A stretch of DNA of 64,000 nucleotides from Microbacterium arborescens (GCF_030369635.1 NZ_CP128474.1:2046001-2110000), one strand, 5' to 3'; shown: positions 39,452 through 48,592, counted from the first letter of the stretch. Notes: a model not told the origin generated them from the sequence alone. Numbers and translations: made by a program.

Positions 39452-41821
39452 ATGAAGAACACATCGAGCCCGCCTCTCGCACCCTCCCCTGACACCGCAC
39501 CTCGTCTCGGATCGTTATGGACACGGCTCGTCGGTCCCGCCCGACGCCTGATCGGGTCCCCTGGATCGCTCGACATCTCCCCGGCGCTGAAAATCGCAGA
39601 CCGTGTCGAGTTGCGCCGCCAAGCCCTCGAGAAGTTGTCGGATGCCGATTTCGGCTCGGCACTCGCTGAAACGCAGCCGGCTCGGGAGCGACGGGATGTC
39701 GACGCGGGAGAGGAACTGCTCGCGCTGATCGCGGAGTCTGCCCGCCGAGAGCTGGGGCTGGTGGCCCATCGCGAGCAGATCGCCGCGGTGTCCAGCCTCT
39801 TGAGCGGGCGAGTCGTGGACATGGCGACTGGCGAGGGGAAGACGCTGGTCGGCTTCCTCGCCTCCGCCGCCTGGGCGGCCGACGGGAGGCGTGTCCACGT
39901 GCTGTCGGCGAACAGCTACCTCGCGTCGCGCGACGCGTCGACGGGGCGCGCGTTCTTCGCACGTCTCGGTTTCGACGTCGCTTCGGTGGACGACACGATG
40001 AGTGCGGACGAACGCCAGCGCGGGTACCTCTCAGACGTCGTCTACACGACGGCACATCAGGTCGGTTTCGATGTGTTGCGCGACCGCCAGCGCACATCGG
40101 ACTCCGATCGGCTCCTGTCCGTCGCTGACGTGGCGTTGATCGACGAGATCGACGCCGTCCTCATCGACGACGCCACCGTCCCGCTCGTGCTGGCGGCAGA
40201 CAGCGCGATGGATGAGCCTGACACCAAGCTCGCCGACGTTCTGCGCCAGATGCAAAACGATGTGCACTACGAGGTCACCGGCGACGGGCGCAGCGCCGCG
40301 TTCACCGATGCGGGTTTGGCGATCGTGGAGGAGGCTTACGGCGTAGAGGATCTCTACGCCGGCGACCAGACCGAGCTGCTCACTGCCGCCCATGTCGCCT
40401 TGCACGCGCAAACGCTCCTCCATCGGGACGTTCATTACATCGTTTCGGGCGGCCGCCTCAAGCTGATCAGCGAGCCACGCGGCCGGGTCGCGGAGCGTCG
40501 GCGATGGCCCGACGGGCTGCAGGCGGCCCTCGAACGCAAAGAAGGTCTGCCTGTTACAGGGCAGGCGCAGATTCGTGACCAAATCCTCATCGAGACCGTC
40601 GTGAAGGGGTACGCGACGGTCACCGGCATGAGCGGTTCTGCGCTCGAGGCTGCAGAACGACTGGGCGAGGACTTCGGATTCTCTACGGTCGTGATCCCTC
40701 CGCACCGCATTCCCGCCCGAATCGACGAGCCCGATCGCTTGTACCGCTCAGAGCCCGAGCGGGACTCGGCGGCTGCCGAGCGGGTGCTGCACGCTCACCA
40801 CCGAGGCCAGCCGGTGCTCATCGGTACGCAGAGCGTCGAGGCTTCGGAGGGTTTTGCGGACCTGCTTCGCACCCATGGGGTGGGTGTCCACGTGCTGAAC
40901 GCGAAGAACGATGCGGCGGAGGCGACCATCATCGCCCAGGCAGGCCAGCCCGGGGCGGTGACCGTCTCCACGCAAATGGCGGGTCGCGGCGTGGACATCG
41001 AGGTGCCACCAACCTCGGCCCAGGCCGGTGGGCTTCTCGTCATTGGCCTTGCTCGCCATGACTCGCCTCGGCTCGATCGGCAGCTCCGCGGCCGGTCAGG
41101 CAGGCAAGGCGAGCCAGGACGCACGGTTCTCTACGCGAGCCTCGACGACGCAATCGTCAAGAACAACATCCGCATCAACCCGGTTCCACGGAGCATCGGT
41201 CCCGACGGCCAGATCGATGATGTTCGCTTTCACCGCCTCTACGAGCACGCCCAGCGCGTCGCGGACGGGAAGGTGCTCCAGTTACATCGAAACACGCGCC
41301 GCTATGACTCCATCGTCGACCAGCAACGGGAGACGGTGCTTGGTTTGCGCGAGAGTCTCCTATCCGATGCAGGGCTGGAGCAATTTCTCGCACGCGTGAC
41401 CGAGGGCTCAGCGAAGCTTGCCGAGCAATGGGCTGCGCGTGATCGTCGCGTCCTCGCACGCGAGGTGGCGCTGCTCCTCGTGGACGACGCATGGTCAGAG
41501 CACCTGGCCAGTCTCGCCGAGACACGAGAGGGCATCCACCTCCGCGTTCTCGCCAGGCAGAACCCCTTGGACGAGTTCGCGTTGATCGCGGCCCGCAACC
41601 TGCCACGGGTCATCGATGAGTTTCGGGACTCGGTCCGCTCGATCCTCCACGCGGCCCCCTCGAATGCCCAGACTCTCTCAGACCTGAGGCTCTCCAGGCC
41701 CGCATCCACGTGGACGTACATGGTCTCCGACAACCCGTTCGGCTCAGAGGCTGACCGCATCGTTTCGTACCTGAACAGCGTCGTGCACGGGAGGCGCCCT
41801 CGCGGGGTCGAGTACGTCTGA
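39452..41821 (+). CDS. secA2: accessory Sec translocase ATPase SecA2
   Basis: 789 residues. SecA DEAD-like motor: Walker A DMATGEGKT (about 123-131), motif II DEID (231-234), preprotein cross-linking domain between, then TQMAGRGVDIEV and GRSGRQGEPG of NBD2 and a helical C-terminus. It lacks the C-terminal zinc-binding tail and is shorter than SecA1 (about 900). No SecY2 or glycosylation genes are nearby, so it probably works with the housekeeping SecYEG. Base composition looks a little lower in GC than its neighbours. ATG preceded by GGGGG about 10 nt upstream; weak RBS. Confidence 0.9.
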   Translation: MKNTSSPPLAPSPDTAPRLGSLWTRLVGPARRLIGSPGSLDISPALKIADRVELRRQALEKLSDADFGSALAETQPARERRDVDAGEELLALIAESARRELGLVAHREQIAAVSSLLSGRVVDMATGEGKTLVGFLASAAWAADGRRVHVLSANSYLASRDASTGRAFFARLGFDVASVDDTMSADERQRGYLSDVVYTTAHQVGFDVLRDRQRTSDSDRLLSVADVALIDEIDAVLIDDATVPLVLAADSAMDEPDTKLADVLRQMQNDVHYEVTGDGRSAAFTDAGLAIVEEAYGVEDLYAGDQTELLTAAHVALHAQTLLHRDVHYIVSGGRLKLISEPRGRVAERRRWPDGLQAALERKEGLPVTGQAQIRDQILIETVVKGYATVTGMSGSALEAAERLGEDFGFSTVVIPPHRIPARIDEPDRLYRSEPERDSAAAERVLHAHHRGQPVLIGTQSVEASEGFADLLRTHGVGVHVLNAKNDAAEATIIAQAGQPGAVTVSTQMAGRGVDIEVPPTSAQAGGLLVIGLARHDSPRLDRQLRGRSGRQGEPGRTVLYASLDDAIVKNNIRINPVPRSIGPDGQIDDVRFHRLYEHAQRVADGKVLQLHRNTRRYDSIVDQQRETVLGLRESLLSDAGLEQFLARVTEGSAKLAEQWAARDRRVLAREVALLLVDDAWSEHLASLAETREGIHLRVLARQNPLDEFALIAARNLPRVIDEFRDSVRSILHAAPSNAQTLSDLRLSRPASTWTYMVSDNPFGSEADRIVSYLNSVVHGRRPRGVEYV

Positions 41822-41875
41822 CCGCGCGAGGCGCGCCGCGCCGCGTACGTCGATTCGGGCGCGAGGCAGCCCCTG

Positions 41876-43234
41876 TCAAAGCGAGAACGGCACGACGAGG
41901 GTAGCCCAGGCGAGGAAGGGCCCGATCAGCACGATGACCCCGGAGTAGCGCAGAATCCGCTGGTAGAACGCAGGAGGGTCGACGTTCTGGGCGTTCGCGA
42001 GGACGAGCGCGCCATTGGTCGAGAACGGTGAGACGTCGACGACCTTCGCGGCGATCGCGACCGCAGAGATCGCCATCCCGCCGGCGACGGGGCTGTCCTG
42101 AATGAGCGGCAGGAGCATCGGGATCGAGATCGCGATGACCGCCGTCGACGAGGCGAACGCCGAGACGACACCGGCCATGACGCAGAGCACGAGCACGCCG
42201 ATGAGGGGCGAACCGAGGCTGCCGATCCCGTTCGCGACCCATTCGATCGCCCCCGCTTCCTCGACGATGCTGATGTAGGTGATCATGCCCGCGACGAGCA
42301 GGATGGTCGACCAGCTGATGCCCTCGACAGCGGCCGTGAGGTGCTTCTTCTCGATGAATGCGATCACGGTGCCGGCGACGAGCGCGAGGATGCCGATGTC
42401 GAGGTGGAACACCATCGCCCCGACGGCCAGCCCCAGCAGGGCGAGCAGGGTCAGCACCTGAGCCGGAGTCGTGCGGAGCCGTGGCGTTTGGAGCGTCTGC
42501 GTGAGCGTGAGGACCGAACCCTGCTCGGCGCCGCCGACGGAGATGTTCCCCGTTGCGGGCACGCGCGGCCCGGGCACCGCGCCACCATCGCCCGCGCCGC
42601 TCGCGTCGCCGCCCCCGGAGTACGCTCCGCCGCGAAGGCGGTTCTTCCAGGAGAAGAACAGCTGGGTCAGGATCGCGATGAGGGTCGAGTAGACGAACGC
42701 CGTCACGAACAGCACCATCGGCGAGAAGCCCGGGGTGTCGCCGACCATGCCGCTGACGAGCAGGCCGAGCACCGAGATCGGCGAGAGCGAACCCGCCAGT
42801 GCTCCGTAGACGACGGTCATTCCCACCGGCAGCGGGTCCAAGCCGTGCTTGGCGGCGAAACTGAGGGCGACGGGCGCGACGAGGGCGACGGCAGCCGGCG
42901 GGAACGTGCCCATGGCCGTGAGGATCGCAGCGACCCCGAAGAGCACCCACGGCACCAGCGCCGTCCGCCCCCGCACGAGGCGCACGCCGCGGTCGACGAT
43001 CAGGTCGACGGTTCCGTTGAGCTTCGCGACGGCGAACAGGTATGTGACGCCCACGATCGTGAGGAAGAGGTCGGCGGGGAAGCCGGCGAGCATCTGCTTC
43101 TCGTCGAGGCCGAGCACGAGCGTTCCGACGAGGAAGGTGCCGATGAATCCGAGGATGCCGATGTTGATCGGCCGCACGGTGGCGATGATGACCATCGCGA
43201 ACAACGCGAGTATCGAGATGAGTTCTGGTGACAT
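41876..43234 (-). CDS. MatC-like SLC13-type dicarboxylate carrier
   Basis: 452 residues, about 12 membrane helices. The N-terminal third (ALFAMVIIATVRPINIGILGFIGTFLVG, cited as motif RPINIGILGFIG) matches the MatC_N domain of malonate/dicarboxylate carriers; central loop (about 205-260) is Gly/Ser-rich. Second half SSTAVIAISIPMLLPL and NGALVLANAQ has the SNT-like ion/carboxylate motifs. It follows the PrpF-type gene on the same strand, 65 bp later, and is likely co-transcribed with it. Confidence 0.86.
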   Translation of the reverse strand: MSPELISILALFAMVIIATVRPINIGILGFIGTFLVGTLVLGLDEKQMLAGFPADLFLTIVGVTYLFAVAKLNGTVDLIVDRGVRLVRGRTALVPWVLFGVAAILTAMGTFPPAAVALVAPVALSFAAKHGLDPLPVGMTVVYGALAGSLSPISVLGLLVSGMVGDTPGFSPMVLFVTAFVYSTLIAILTQLFFSWKNRLRGGAYSGGGDASGAGDGGAVPGPRVPATGNISVGGAEQGSVLTLTQTLQTPRLRTTPAQVLTLLALLGLAVGAMVFHLDIGILALVAGTVIAFIEKKHLTAAVEGISWSTILLVAGMITYISIVEEAGAIEWVANGIGSLGSPLIGVLVLCVMAGVVSAFASSTAVIAISIPMLLPLIQDSPVAGGMAISAVAIAAKVVDVSPFSTNGALVLANAQNVDPPAFYQRILRYSGVIVLIGPFLAWATLVVPFSL

Positions 43235-43299
43235 CGTTGTCTCCCAACGGGGGTTGGCGGCGACCGGATCCGCCTCAGCGAGATCGGCCGCCTATCTGA

Positions 43300-44415
43300 T
43301 CATCGGACGAGGAGGGCTTCCTCGACCAGTCCCGACGCATGATCGGGCAGTTGCTCCAGCGGCAGAGGGACGGAGGCATCCGCCAGCCGCCGCGCCGAGC
43401 GGGTGATTCCGACTGCGGGCAGTGCGCCGTGACGGCCGATGCGGGTGCTCACCACACCCGACGGCGTGCGCATTGAGGTGACGTCGCGGGTGCCGGGTCG
43501 TTCGGCCATCCGCGATACGACCGTGCCCGGGGTAGCCGCCGCCAGCGTCAGCGCGACGCTGCCGGTGATCGCGATCGCCGGGTGCGCCTTGCCCATCGAC
43601 ATCATCGTGACCCCGAAGTCGTGATCGCCCGCGCTGCGGGACGACACCAGGGCGACCTTCGGCACTGCCTTGAGCGCCGCAGCCGCGGCGGCCGCGAGTC
43701 CCATGCGGACGGCGCCTTCACGACGGATGCCGTCGACACGGGCCAGCAGCTCGGGTCGCGCATCGATCTCGGCGGGTGTTTCGAGGCCGGTCAGGCCCAG
43801 CGCCGACGCCTCGGCGATGACGACGGGCGCTCCCCCGTCGATCAGTGTCACCGGAACGCCGTCGATGTGCTCGATGGCGAGGCCGGTCGGCAGCAGGCGA
43901 CCCGTCGTGCGGCCGGCGGGATCGACGAACCAGAGCACGACCTCGAGGCCCGCGTAGGGAACGCCGACGATGTGCGCGTCGCCCGACTCGTCGAACACGC
44001 CGCCGGGCGTGGGAACCTCGGCCACGATCAGCTGACCGGTGTTCGTGTTGAAGATGCGGACCGCCGTCCGCTCGCCCTGCGGGGCGAGCCACCCCGCGTG
44101 GAGCACGTACGGCGCGATCGCAGCAGAGCAGTTGCCGCAGTTGCTCGACCAGTCGACCCGCCCGTCGGCGAGGCCGACCTGTGCGAACGAGTAGTCGATG
44201 TCGGCGTCGTCGCGCTGGCTCGGCGACAGGATGACGGCCTTGCTGGTCGTCGAGGTGCCGCCGCCGAGGCCATCGATCTGCCGCTCGTCGGGACTGCCGT
44301 ACAGGCGCAGCAGAATGTCGTCGACGGGTGCGCCGACACGCTCCAGCTCGTTGCGGCTGAAGACCCAGCACTTGCTGGTCCCGCCCCGCATGAGTGTCGC
44401 CGGGATCTCCAACAT
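43300..44415 (-). CDS. PrpF-family isomerase (4-oxalomesaconate tautomerase/methylaconitate isomerase type)
   Basis: 371 residues. Diaminopimelate-epimerase-like fold. N-terminal MRGGTSKCWVF, then SNCGNCSAAIAPYVL (catalytic Cys region) and GGGTSTTSKAVI are PrpF hallmarks. The family moves a double bond in unsaturated tricarboxylates (4-oxalomesaconate in gallate breakdown, 2-methylaconitate in propionate use). Neither pathway's other genes are here. ATG 44415 with AGGAGG at 6 nt. With the MatC-like carrier it would form an import-and-isomerise unit. Confidence 0.87.
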   Translation of the reverse strand: MLEIPATLMRGGTSKCWVFSRNELERVGAPVDDILLRLYGSPDERQIDGLGGGTSTTSKAVILSPSQRDDADIDYSFAQVGLADGRVDWSSNCGNCSAAIAPYVLHAGWLAPQGERTAVRIFNTNTGQLIVAEVPTPGGVFDESGDAHIVGVPYAGLEVVLWFVDPAGRTTGRLLPTGLAIEHIDGVPVTLIDGGAPVVIAEASALGLTGLETPAEIDARPELLARVDGIRREGAVRMGLAAAAAAALKAVPKVALVSSRSAGDHDFGVTMMSMGKAHPAIAITGSVALTLAAATPGTVVSRMAERPGTRDVTSMRTPSGVVSTRIGRHGALPAVGITRSARRLADASVPLPLEQLPDHASGLVEEALLVR

Positions 44416-44491
44416 GGCCGCCTCCTGAGGTGTCGGCATCCATGCTTGCTGCGGCCATCGTTCAGGAAAACCGCCGGATGCTTAACCCCTG

Positions 44492-44596
44492 TGAAGGTGC
44501 GCTTCAGTCTCGCTTGGGCCTGATTGCGCGCACTCAGCCGCATCCGGAGGCCAGATATGTCACTCAGATGAGCCAGTCGCGTGAAGTTCCGCTTCA
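44492..44596. promoter_or_regulatory. two TGAAG-N5-CTTCA dyads, probable LysR operators
   Basis: TGAAGGTGCGCTTCA at 44492-44506 and TGAAGTTCCGCTTCA at 44582-44596, both perfect 5+5 dyads with 5-nt spacers. They lie in the 238-bp region between the divergent prpF-type and lysR genes, 90 bp apart start to start. Confidence 0.6.
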
Positions 44597-44598
44597 TG

Positions 44599-44645
44599 CG
44601 CTTTCAGTATCCAGCTTGTCGACTGTACGGTAGGGGCTGAAAGCG
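44599..44645. promoter_or_regulatory. 9-bp inverted repeat near lysR start
   Basis: CGCTTTCAG (44599-44607) and CTGAAAGCG (44637-44645), perfect, 29-nt spacer, with TACGGT as a possible -10 of lysR between them. The right arm is adjacent to the lysR RBS (GAGG). Confidence 0.45.
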
Positions 44646-44653
44646 AGGCACCG

Positions 44654-45565
44654 ATGCTCGATGTGCGAAGACTGGCCGTGCTGGTGACGATCCTCGATCA
44701 CGGCTCGCTCACCGCCGCAGCGAAGACACTCGGTTACTCCCCCTCGGCGCTGTCGCAACAGCTTCAGCGCCTCGAGCAAGAGGTCGGACAGCCGCTCGTC
44801 CGGCGCCAGCCGCGCGGCGTCGTGGCCACCGAGGCCGGTGCCCTCCTCGCCGGGCATGCCCGCTACATCCTGCGTCGGCTCCGGGCAGCGGAGTCCGAGC
44901 TGGGCGAGCTGGCCGGCCTGCGCCGCGGTCGGATCGCGGTCGGCACATTCCCGACGATCGGAACCACCCTCATGCCCGTCGCCATCAGTCGGTTCCGCCG
45001 CGACTATCCCGGTGTGCGTCTCGACGTGCACAGCGCCCGCTTCGACGAGCTCGTTGCCGCCCTGCAGGAGAACACGATCGGACTGTCACTGCTGTGGGAC
45101 TACGAGTGGAATCGCATCGACGAGCCCGATCTGTCGATCACTCCCCTGTTCGAAGATCCGACGGTGCTGGTGGTGTCGCAGGATCACCGCCTCGGGCGCA
45201 CCCGCCACGTGACGATGTCGATGCTCCGGCACGAGGAATGGATCGTGCGCAAGCGCGATCACCCCGTCGCCGAGGTGCTGGAGCGCAGCTGCCGGGCCGC
45301 AGGCTTCAGCCCGACGATCGCGTTCGAGGCCAACGACTACCAGGAGGCCCTCGCGATGGTGAGCGTCGGGCTCGGCGTCGCGCTCGCGCCGCGCACGGCC
45401 GTCACGTCAGCGCGACCCGACGTCCGCATCGTCAGCCTCGGCCAGGAGGCTCCGTCGCGCCGTATCGTCATCGCACACCGCAGCGACCGTGTGCGCCCTC
45501 CCGGTGAGCGCGCGATGCACCAGATCCTCGTCGATGTCGCTCGCGAGCAGCTGGTTGCAGGCTGA
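44654..45565 (+). CDS. LysR-family transcriptional regulator
   Basis: 303 residues. N-terminal HTH (LVTILDHGSLTAAAKTLGYSPSALSQQLQRLEQEVGQPL, cited as SPSALSQQLQRLE) and a LysR substrate-binding domain (about 90-300). Divergent from the prpF-type/matC genes; it most likely activates them in response to the unsaturated carboxylate they handle. GAGG is 5 nt before the ATG. Confidence 0.9.
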   Translation: MLDVRRLAVLVTILDHGSLTAAAKTLGYSPSALSQQLQRLEQEVGQPLVRRQPRGVVATEAGALLAGHARYILRRLRAAESELGELAGLRRGRIAVGTFPTIGTTLMPVAISRFRRDYPGVRLDVHSARFDELVAALQENTIGLSLLWDYEWNRIDEPDLSITPLFEDPTVLVVSQDHRLGRTRHVTMSMLRHEEWIVRKRDHPVAEVLERSCRAAGFSPTIAFEANDYQEALAMVSVGLGVALAPRTAVTSARPDVRIVSLGQEAPSRRIVIAHRSDRVRPPGERAMHQILVDVAREQLVAG

Positions 45566-45582
45566 CCACCGGTATATGCAGA

Positions 45583-45608
45583 AACCGGCATCCTGATGGA
45601 TGCCGGTT
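45583..45608. terminator. bidirectional terminator between lysR and tRNA-Ala
   Basis: AACCGGCATCC - TGAT - GGATGCCGGTT, 11-bp perfect stem, followed by CTCGTTT on the plus strand. It serves lysR on the plus strand and tRNA-Ala on the minus strand. Confidence 0.75.
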
Positions 45609-45618
45609 CTCGTTTCGG

Positions 45619-45691
45619 TGGACCTGAGGGGATTCGAACCCCTGACCTCTTCATTGCGAACGAAGCGCGCTACCAACTGCGCCACAGGCCC
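45619..45691 (-). tRNA. tRNA-Ala (anticodon CGC)
   Basis: 73 nt on the minus strand. Acceptor GGGCCTG / CAGGTCC, D-arm GCGCAGTTGGTAGCGC, anticodon stem CTTCG / TGAAG with loop TTCGCAA (anticodon CGC, reads GCG), T-arm AGGGG TTCGAAT CCCCT. Discriminator is A; CCA is not fully encoded. Confidence 0.95.
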
Positions 45692-45736
45692 GGAACTCCC
45701 CCACACTATCACGCTGTCAGGGTGCACCCGTGCGCG

Positions 45737-45742
45737 CACAAT
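45737..45742 (+). promoter_or_regulatory. -10 element, probable leaderless promoter
   Basis: CACAAT, 6 nt before ATG 45749. The GGAGGG that fills the 6 nt is too close to be an SD. Confidence 0.5.
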
Positions 45743-45748
45743 GGAGGG

Positions 45749-46948
45749 ATGCACCACCCCGCGGCATCCGTCATTCGCAACGTCCGTGTCTTCGACGCCT
45801 CCGCCGTCGACATCCGCATCGCCGATGGCGTGATCACCGCCGTCGAGCCGGCAGCGCCGCAGGCGCCGTCGGCAGGCGCGGGCCACACCGGCCTCGAGAT
45901 CGACGGGCGCGGCATGCTCGCGCTGCCCGGCCTCGTCAACGCGCACGCCCACGTCGACAAGTCGTGGTGGGGCTTGCCCTGGCAGTCGTACGGCGGCGAG
46001 GGCGGCACCGACGGCCGCATCCGGCACGAGCGCGCGCGTCGTGACGAACTCGGCATCCCGAGCGTGTCGACAACGGCGCATGTGCTGGAACAGTTCGTCC
46101 GCCACGGCACCACCGCCATCCGCACGCACGTCGATGTCGACCTGGGCGTCGCCCAACGCGGAATCGATGCGGTGCGCGAAGCGGTCGCCGCGTACGACGG
46201 AGCCCTCCAGGTTCAGATCGTGGCCTTCCCGCAGGATGGCGTCCTGCGTCGCCCGGGCGTCATCGATCTGCTCGATGAAGCGGCCGCAGCGGGTGCGGAG
46301 TTCATCGGCGGACTCGACCCCGCGACGATCGATCGCGACCCCGTCGGCCAGCTCGACGCGCTCTTCCGCATCGCCGCCGAACGCGGCGTCGGGATCGACC
46401 TGCATCTGCACGACCCCGCCGAGCTCGGCGCCTTCCAGATCGAGCTGATCATCGAGCGCACCGAGCGGTTCGGCCTCGCGGGCCGGGTCAATCTCGCGCA
46501 CGGGTTCGCGCTCGCGCAGGTCGGCGCGACGCAACGCCGCGACCTTCTCCAAGCGATGTCCGCGCTCGACATCACGATGACGACGGTGGCACCCCTTCGC
46601 CTTCCCCAGCTGCCGCTTCATGAACTGGATGCTGCGGGAGTGCGCTTCGGCTTCGGCACCGACGGCATCCGCGACCTGTGGAGCCCCTACGGCACCGGTG
46701 ATCTGCTCGGCATCGCCTGGCAGTACGCCCGCGCCTCGAGCCTCGTCCGCGACGACGACCTGCGCCGTGTGGTCGACATCGCGACGGGCGGCTCCGCGCC
46801 GTTCGCCGGGCTGCCGGCGGGCCGACTGGAGGCGGGCTCACGCGCTGACATCGTGCTCGTCGATGCCGAGAACCCGATGGACGCCCTCGTTCGCACGCCC
46901 GACCGCGAACTCGTCATCGGCAACGGCCGCGTACTGTTCCGGCGCTGA
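45749..46948 (+). CDS. cytosine-deaminase-like amidohydrolase
   Basis: 399 residues. Metal-dependent TIM-barrel amidohydrolase: LVNAHAHVDKSWW (HxH metal ligands), THVDVD, IDLHLHD (His), NLAHGFAL (His) and FGTDGIRDLWSPYG (metal Asp). The HAHVDK and GTDGIRD forms are typical of CodA-related cytosine/isoguanine deaminases and N-isopropylammelide hydrolases. Substrate likely a cyclic amidine or purine/pyrimidine; not resolvable further. ATG 45749 with CACAAT 6 nt upstream; the frame upstream runs through the tRNA and is not coding. Confidence 0.86.
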   Translation: MHHPAASVIRNVRVFDASAVDIRIADGVITAVEPAAPQAPSAGAGHTGLEIDGRGMLALPGLVNAHAHVDKSWWGLPWQSYGGEGGTDGRIRHERARRDELGIPSVSTTAHVLEQFVRHGTTAIRTHVDVDLGVAQRGIDAVREAVAAYDGALQVQIVAFPQDGVLRRPGVIDLLDEAAAAGAEFIGGLDPATIDRDPVGQLDALFRIAAERGVGIDLHLHDPAELGAFQIELIIERTERFGLAGRVNLAHGFALAQVGATQRRDLLQAMSALDITMTTVAPLRLPQLPLHELDAAGVRFGFGTDGIRDLWSPYGTGDLLGIAWQYARASSLVRDDDLRRVVDIATGGSAPFAGLPAGRLEAGSRADIVLVDAENPMDALVRTPDRELVIGNGRVLFRR

Positions 46949-46956
46949 GGCCGGTG

Positions 46957-47859
46957 TCAGCCGGCTGCGCGCTGAGCGAGGAGCCGGCGGACGTGATCCT
47001 CGATCTGCGCGTCGTCGACCTGTCCAGTAGGCACGAAGGCAGGTGTGGGTGCCTTCGCGGCTCGGCTGGCGGCAAGGGATGCCGGCGCGCGACGCGCGGC
47101 CTCGCGCTGGATCGCCTCGCCCACGGCCGCCTGACGCAGCGCTTCGCGCGCATCGACCTCATCGAGCACGGCGGCGGCTCGCGAACCGGCAGAAGCGGTG
47201 AGCGGGCGCGGCAGCTCACGCGGGGTCCAGGTGGCGCGCGCATCGGCGAACTCGAACTCGGGAACGACCGCGGCTGCGGTCTCGACACGTGCGACCGCGG
47301 CAGGAGCGGAGACCGCCGAGCGGGCGGCACGACGGGCCACCGCGGCCATGCGGCTGAGCACGACGGATGCGGCCAGCAGTGTTGTGAGACCCGCGATCAG
47401 CACGACCGCGGAACCGGACGTCGCCAGAAGCCACCCGCCGGCGCCGGTCGCCCCGACAGCGACGAGGGCGACGATCGTCATTGCCAGGCGGACACGACGA
47501 CGGATGCGTGCACGGTGTTCGGCCGAAGCGATGCGCGCGGTGCGCGCGGCGCGAACCTCGCGACGCGCCTCGATGAGCTGACGGCGCTCACTCTCGAGCC
47601 GCAGCTGTTCCTTTTCGTGCTGCACCTGACGCGCGAGCTTCTGCTGAGCCAGTGCCGTGCGCGTCGAGAGCTCGACCCGCACTTCTTCGGGCGTCTCCGC
47701 GGTTTCGGCGAGCACACGCAGGGCCTGATTGAGGCGCACGGCGTTGCGTTCGGCAGCGTCATAACGGTAGCGACTGTGCCAGGACGGCAGCAGATAGACC
47801 ATCCACAACGCGACCGCGACGAGGACGATCACGCCACCGCCGAGAACCTGCCCACCCAT
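46957..47859 (-). CDS. coiled-coil membrane protein, unknown
   Basis: 300 residues from ATG 47859. N-terminal membrane helix (about 3-22), a long Arg/Glu/Gln-rich coiled coil (about 60-125: VELSTRTALAQQKLARQVQHEKEQLRLESERRQL, cited in part), two further membrane helices (about 130-175), and an Ala-rich C-terminus. No known domain that I recognise; conserved-looking in the family. TACGGT 7 nt before the ATG supports this start over the longer frame (47904). Convergent with the amidohydrolase, 8 bp apart. Confidence 0.75.
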   Translation of the reverse strand: MGGQVLGGGVIVLVAVALWMVYLLPSWHSRYRYDAAERNAVRLNQALRVLAETAETPEEVRVELSTRTALAQQKLARQVQHEKEQLRLESERRQLIEARREVRAARTARIASAEHRARIRRRVRLAMTIVALVAVGATGAGGWLLATSGSAVVLIAGLTTLLAASVVLSRMAAVARRAARSAVSAPAAVARVETAAAVVPEFEFADARATWTPRELPRPLTASAGSRAAAVLDEVDAREALRQAAVGEAIQREAARRAPASLAASRAAKAPTPAFVPTGQVDDAQIEDHVRRLLAQRAAG

Positions 47860-47865
47860 GGGGAC

Positions 47866-47872
47866 AACCGTA
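47866..47872 (-). promoter_or_regulatory. -10 region, probable leaderless promoter
   Basis: On the minus strand TACGGT is followed by TGTCCCC and ATG 47859. Confidence 0.45.
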
Positions 47873-47897
47873 CGTGGCATCCCGCCCGCTGACACTC

Positions 47898-47915
47898 CAG
47901 ACACAGGCGTGTCTG
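47898..47915. other. 7-bp inverted repeat CAGACAC-AGGC-GTGTCTG
   Basis: Perfect 7-bp arms between the acetyltransferase stop and the coiled-coil protein promoter. It could be a weak terminator for the acetyltransferase or an operator; no U-run. Confidence 0.35.
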
Positions 47916-47931
47916 AAGTTCTTGTTCAACT

Positions 47932-48573
47932 TTAAGGTTCGAGCCCCGCTGCGCGGCGGTCGGAGAGCGGGATGGCCGCCGCATCGGGGGGAACGGCACC
48001 CTCGAGCCAGCGCCCGAGAACGCCTCGCGGCACCTCGTCCGCGACGAGCGCGAACGAGAAGTGATCGCGCCAGTCGCCGTCGATGTGGATGTAGCGACGT
48101 CGCAGTCCCTCGTAGCGGAATCCGAGCTTCTCGACCACCCGCAGGCTCGCTCGATTCTCGGGTCGGATGCAGATCTCCATCCGGTGCAGCCGCAGCTCCT
48201 CGAAGCACAGGTCCGTCGCCAGGGCGACGGCGGTCGGAGTGATGCCCTTACCCGCGAACCGCTCGCTCACCCAGTAGCCGATCGTCGCCGACGACAACGA
48301 GCCGCGCGCGATGCCCCAGACGTTCAGCTGGCCCGCGATCTGCCCCTCGTGCTCCATGACGAAGGGCACGCCGGCCCCGTCGCGGTACTGCTGGAGCAGA
48401 CGCCGGATGCCGAGCCGCATGTCGAACGACACCGGCCCGTCCGGACTCGTCGCCTCCCACCGTTGCAGCCACGACCGGTTCGCCAGAAGCTCCGATTGCA
48501 ACGTGCGGGCATCGCGCGGCCTGATCAGCCGAATAGCCACCGGTCCGTGGTGGCGGGGTGCGCTGGCATCCAC
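47932..48573 (-). CDS. GNAT N-acetyltransferase, RimJ/RimL type
   Basis: 213 residues from GTG 48573. Starts VAIRLIRPRDARTL; acetyl-CoA region ATIGYWVSERFAGKGITPTAVALATDLCFEELRLHRMEICI with the Q/R-x-x-G-x-A-like motif (FAGKGIT), then NRASLRVVEKLGFRYEGLRRRY. This pattern is typical of RimJ/RimL-like enzymes that acetylate ribosomal-protein N-termini or small amines. 20 bp before it (upstream) is galU on the same strand, so the two may be one transcript. Confidence 0.88.
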   Translation of the reverse strand: MDASAPRHHGPVAIRLIRPRDARTLQSELLANRSWLQRWEATSPDGPVSFDMRLGIRRLLQQYRDGAGVPFVMEHEGQIAGQLNVWGIARGSLSSATIGYWVSERFAGKGITPTAVALATDLCFEELRLHRMEICIRPENRASLRVVEKLGFRYEGLRRRYIHIDGDWRDHFSFALVADEVPRGVLGRWLEGAVPPDAAAIPLSDRRAAGLEP

Positions 48574-48592
48574 GCGCGTTCCCGTTCTCGTG

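Noticed and set aside
41876-43234. Second CitMHS-type citrate carrier
   Set aside because: Motifs fit the MatC/SLC13 group better than CitMHS; it lacks SLDGDGS and GGPT signatures seen at 633-2159.
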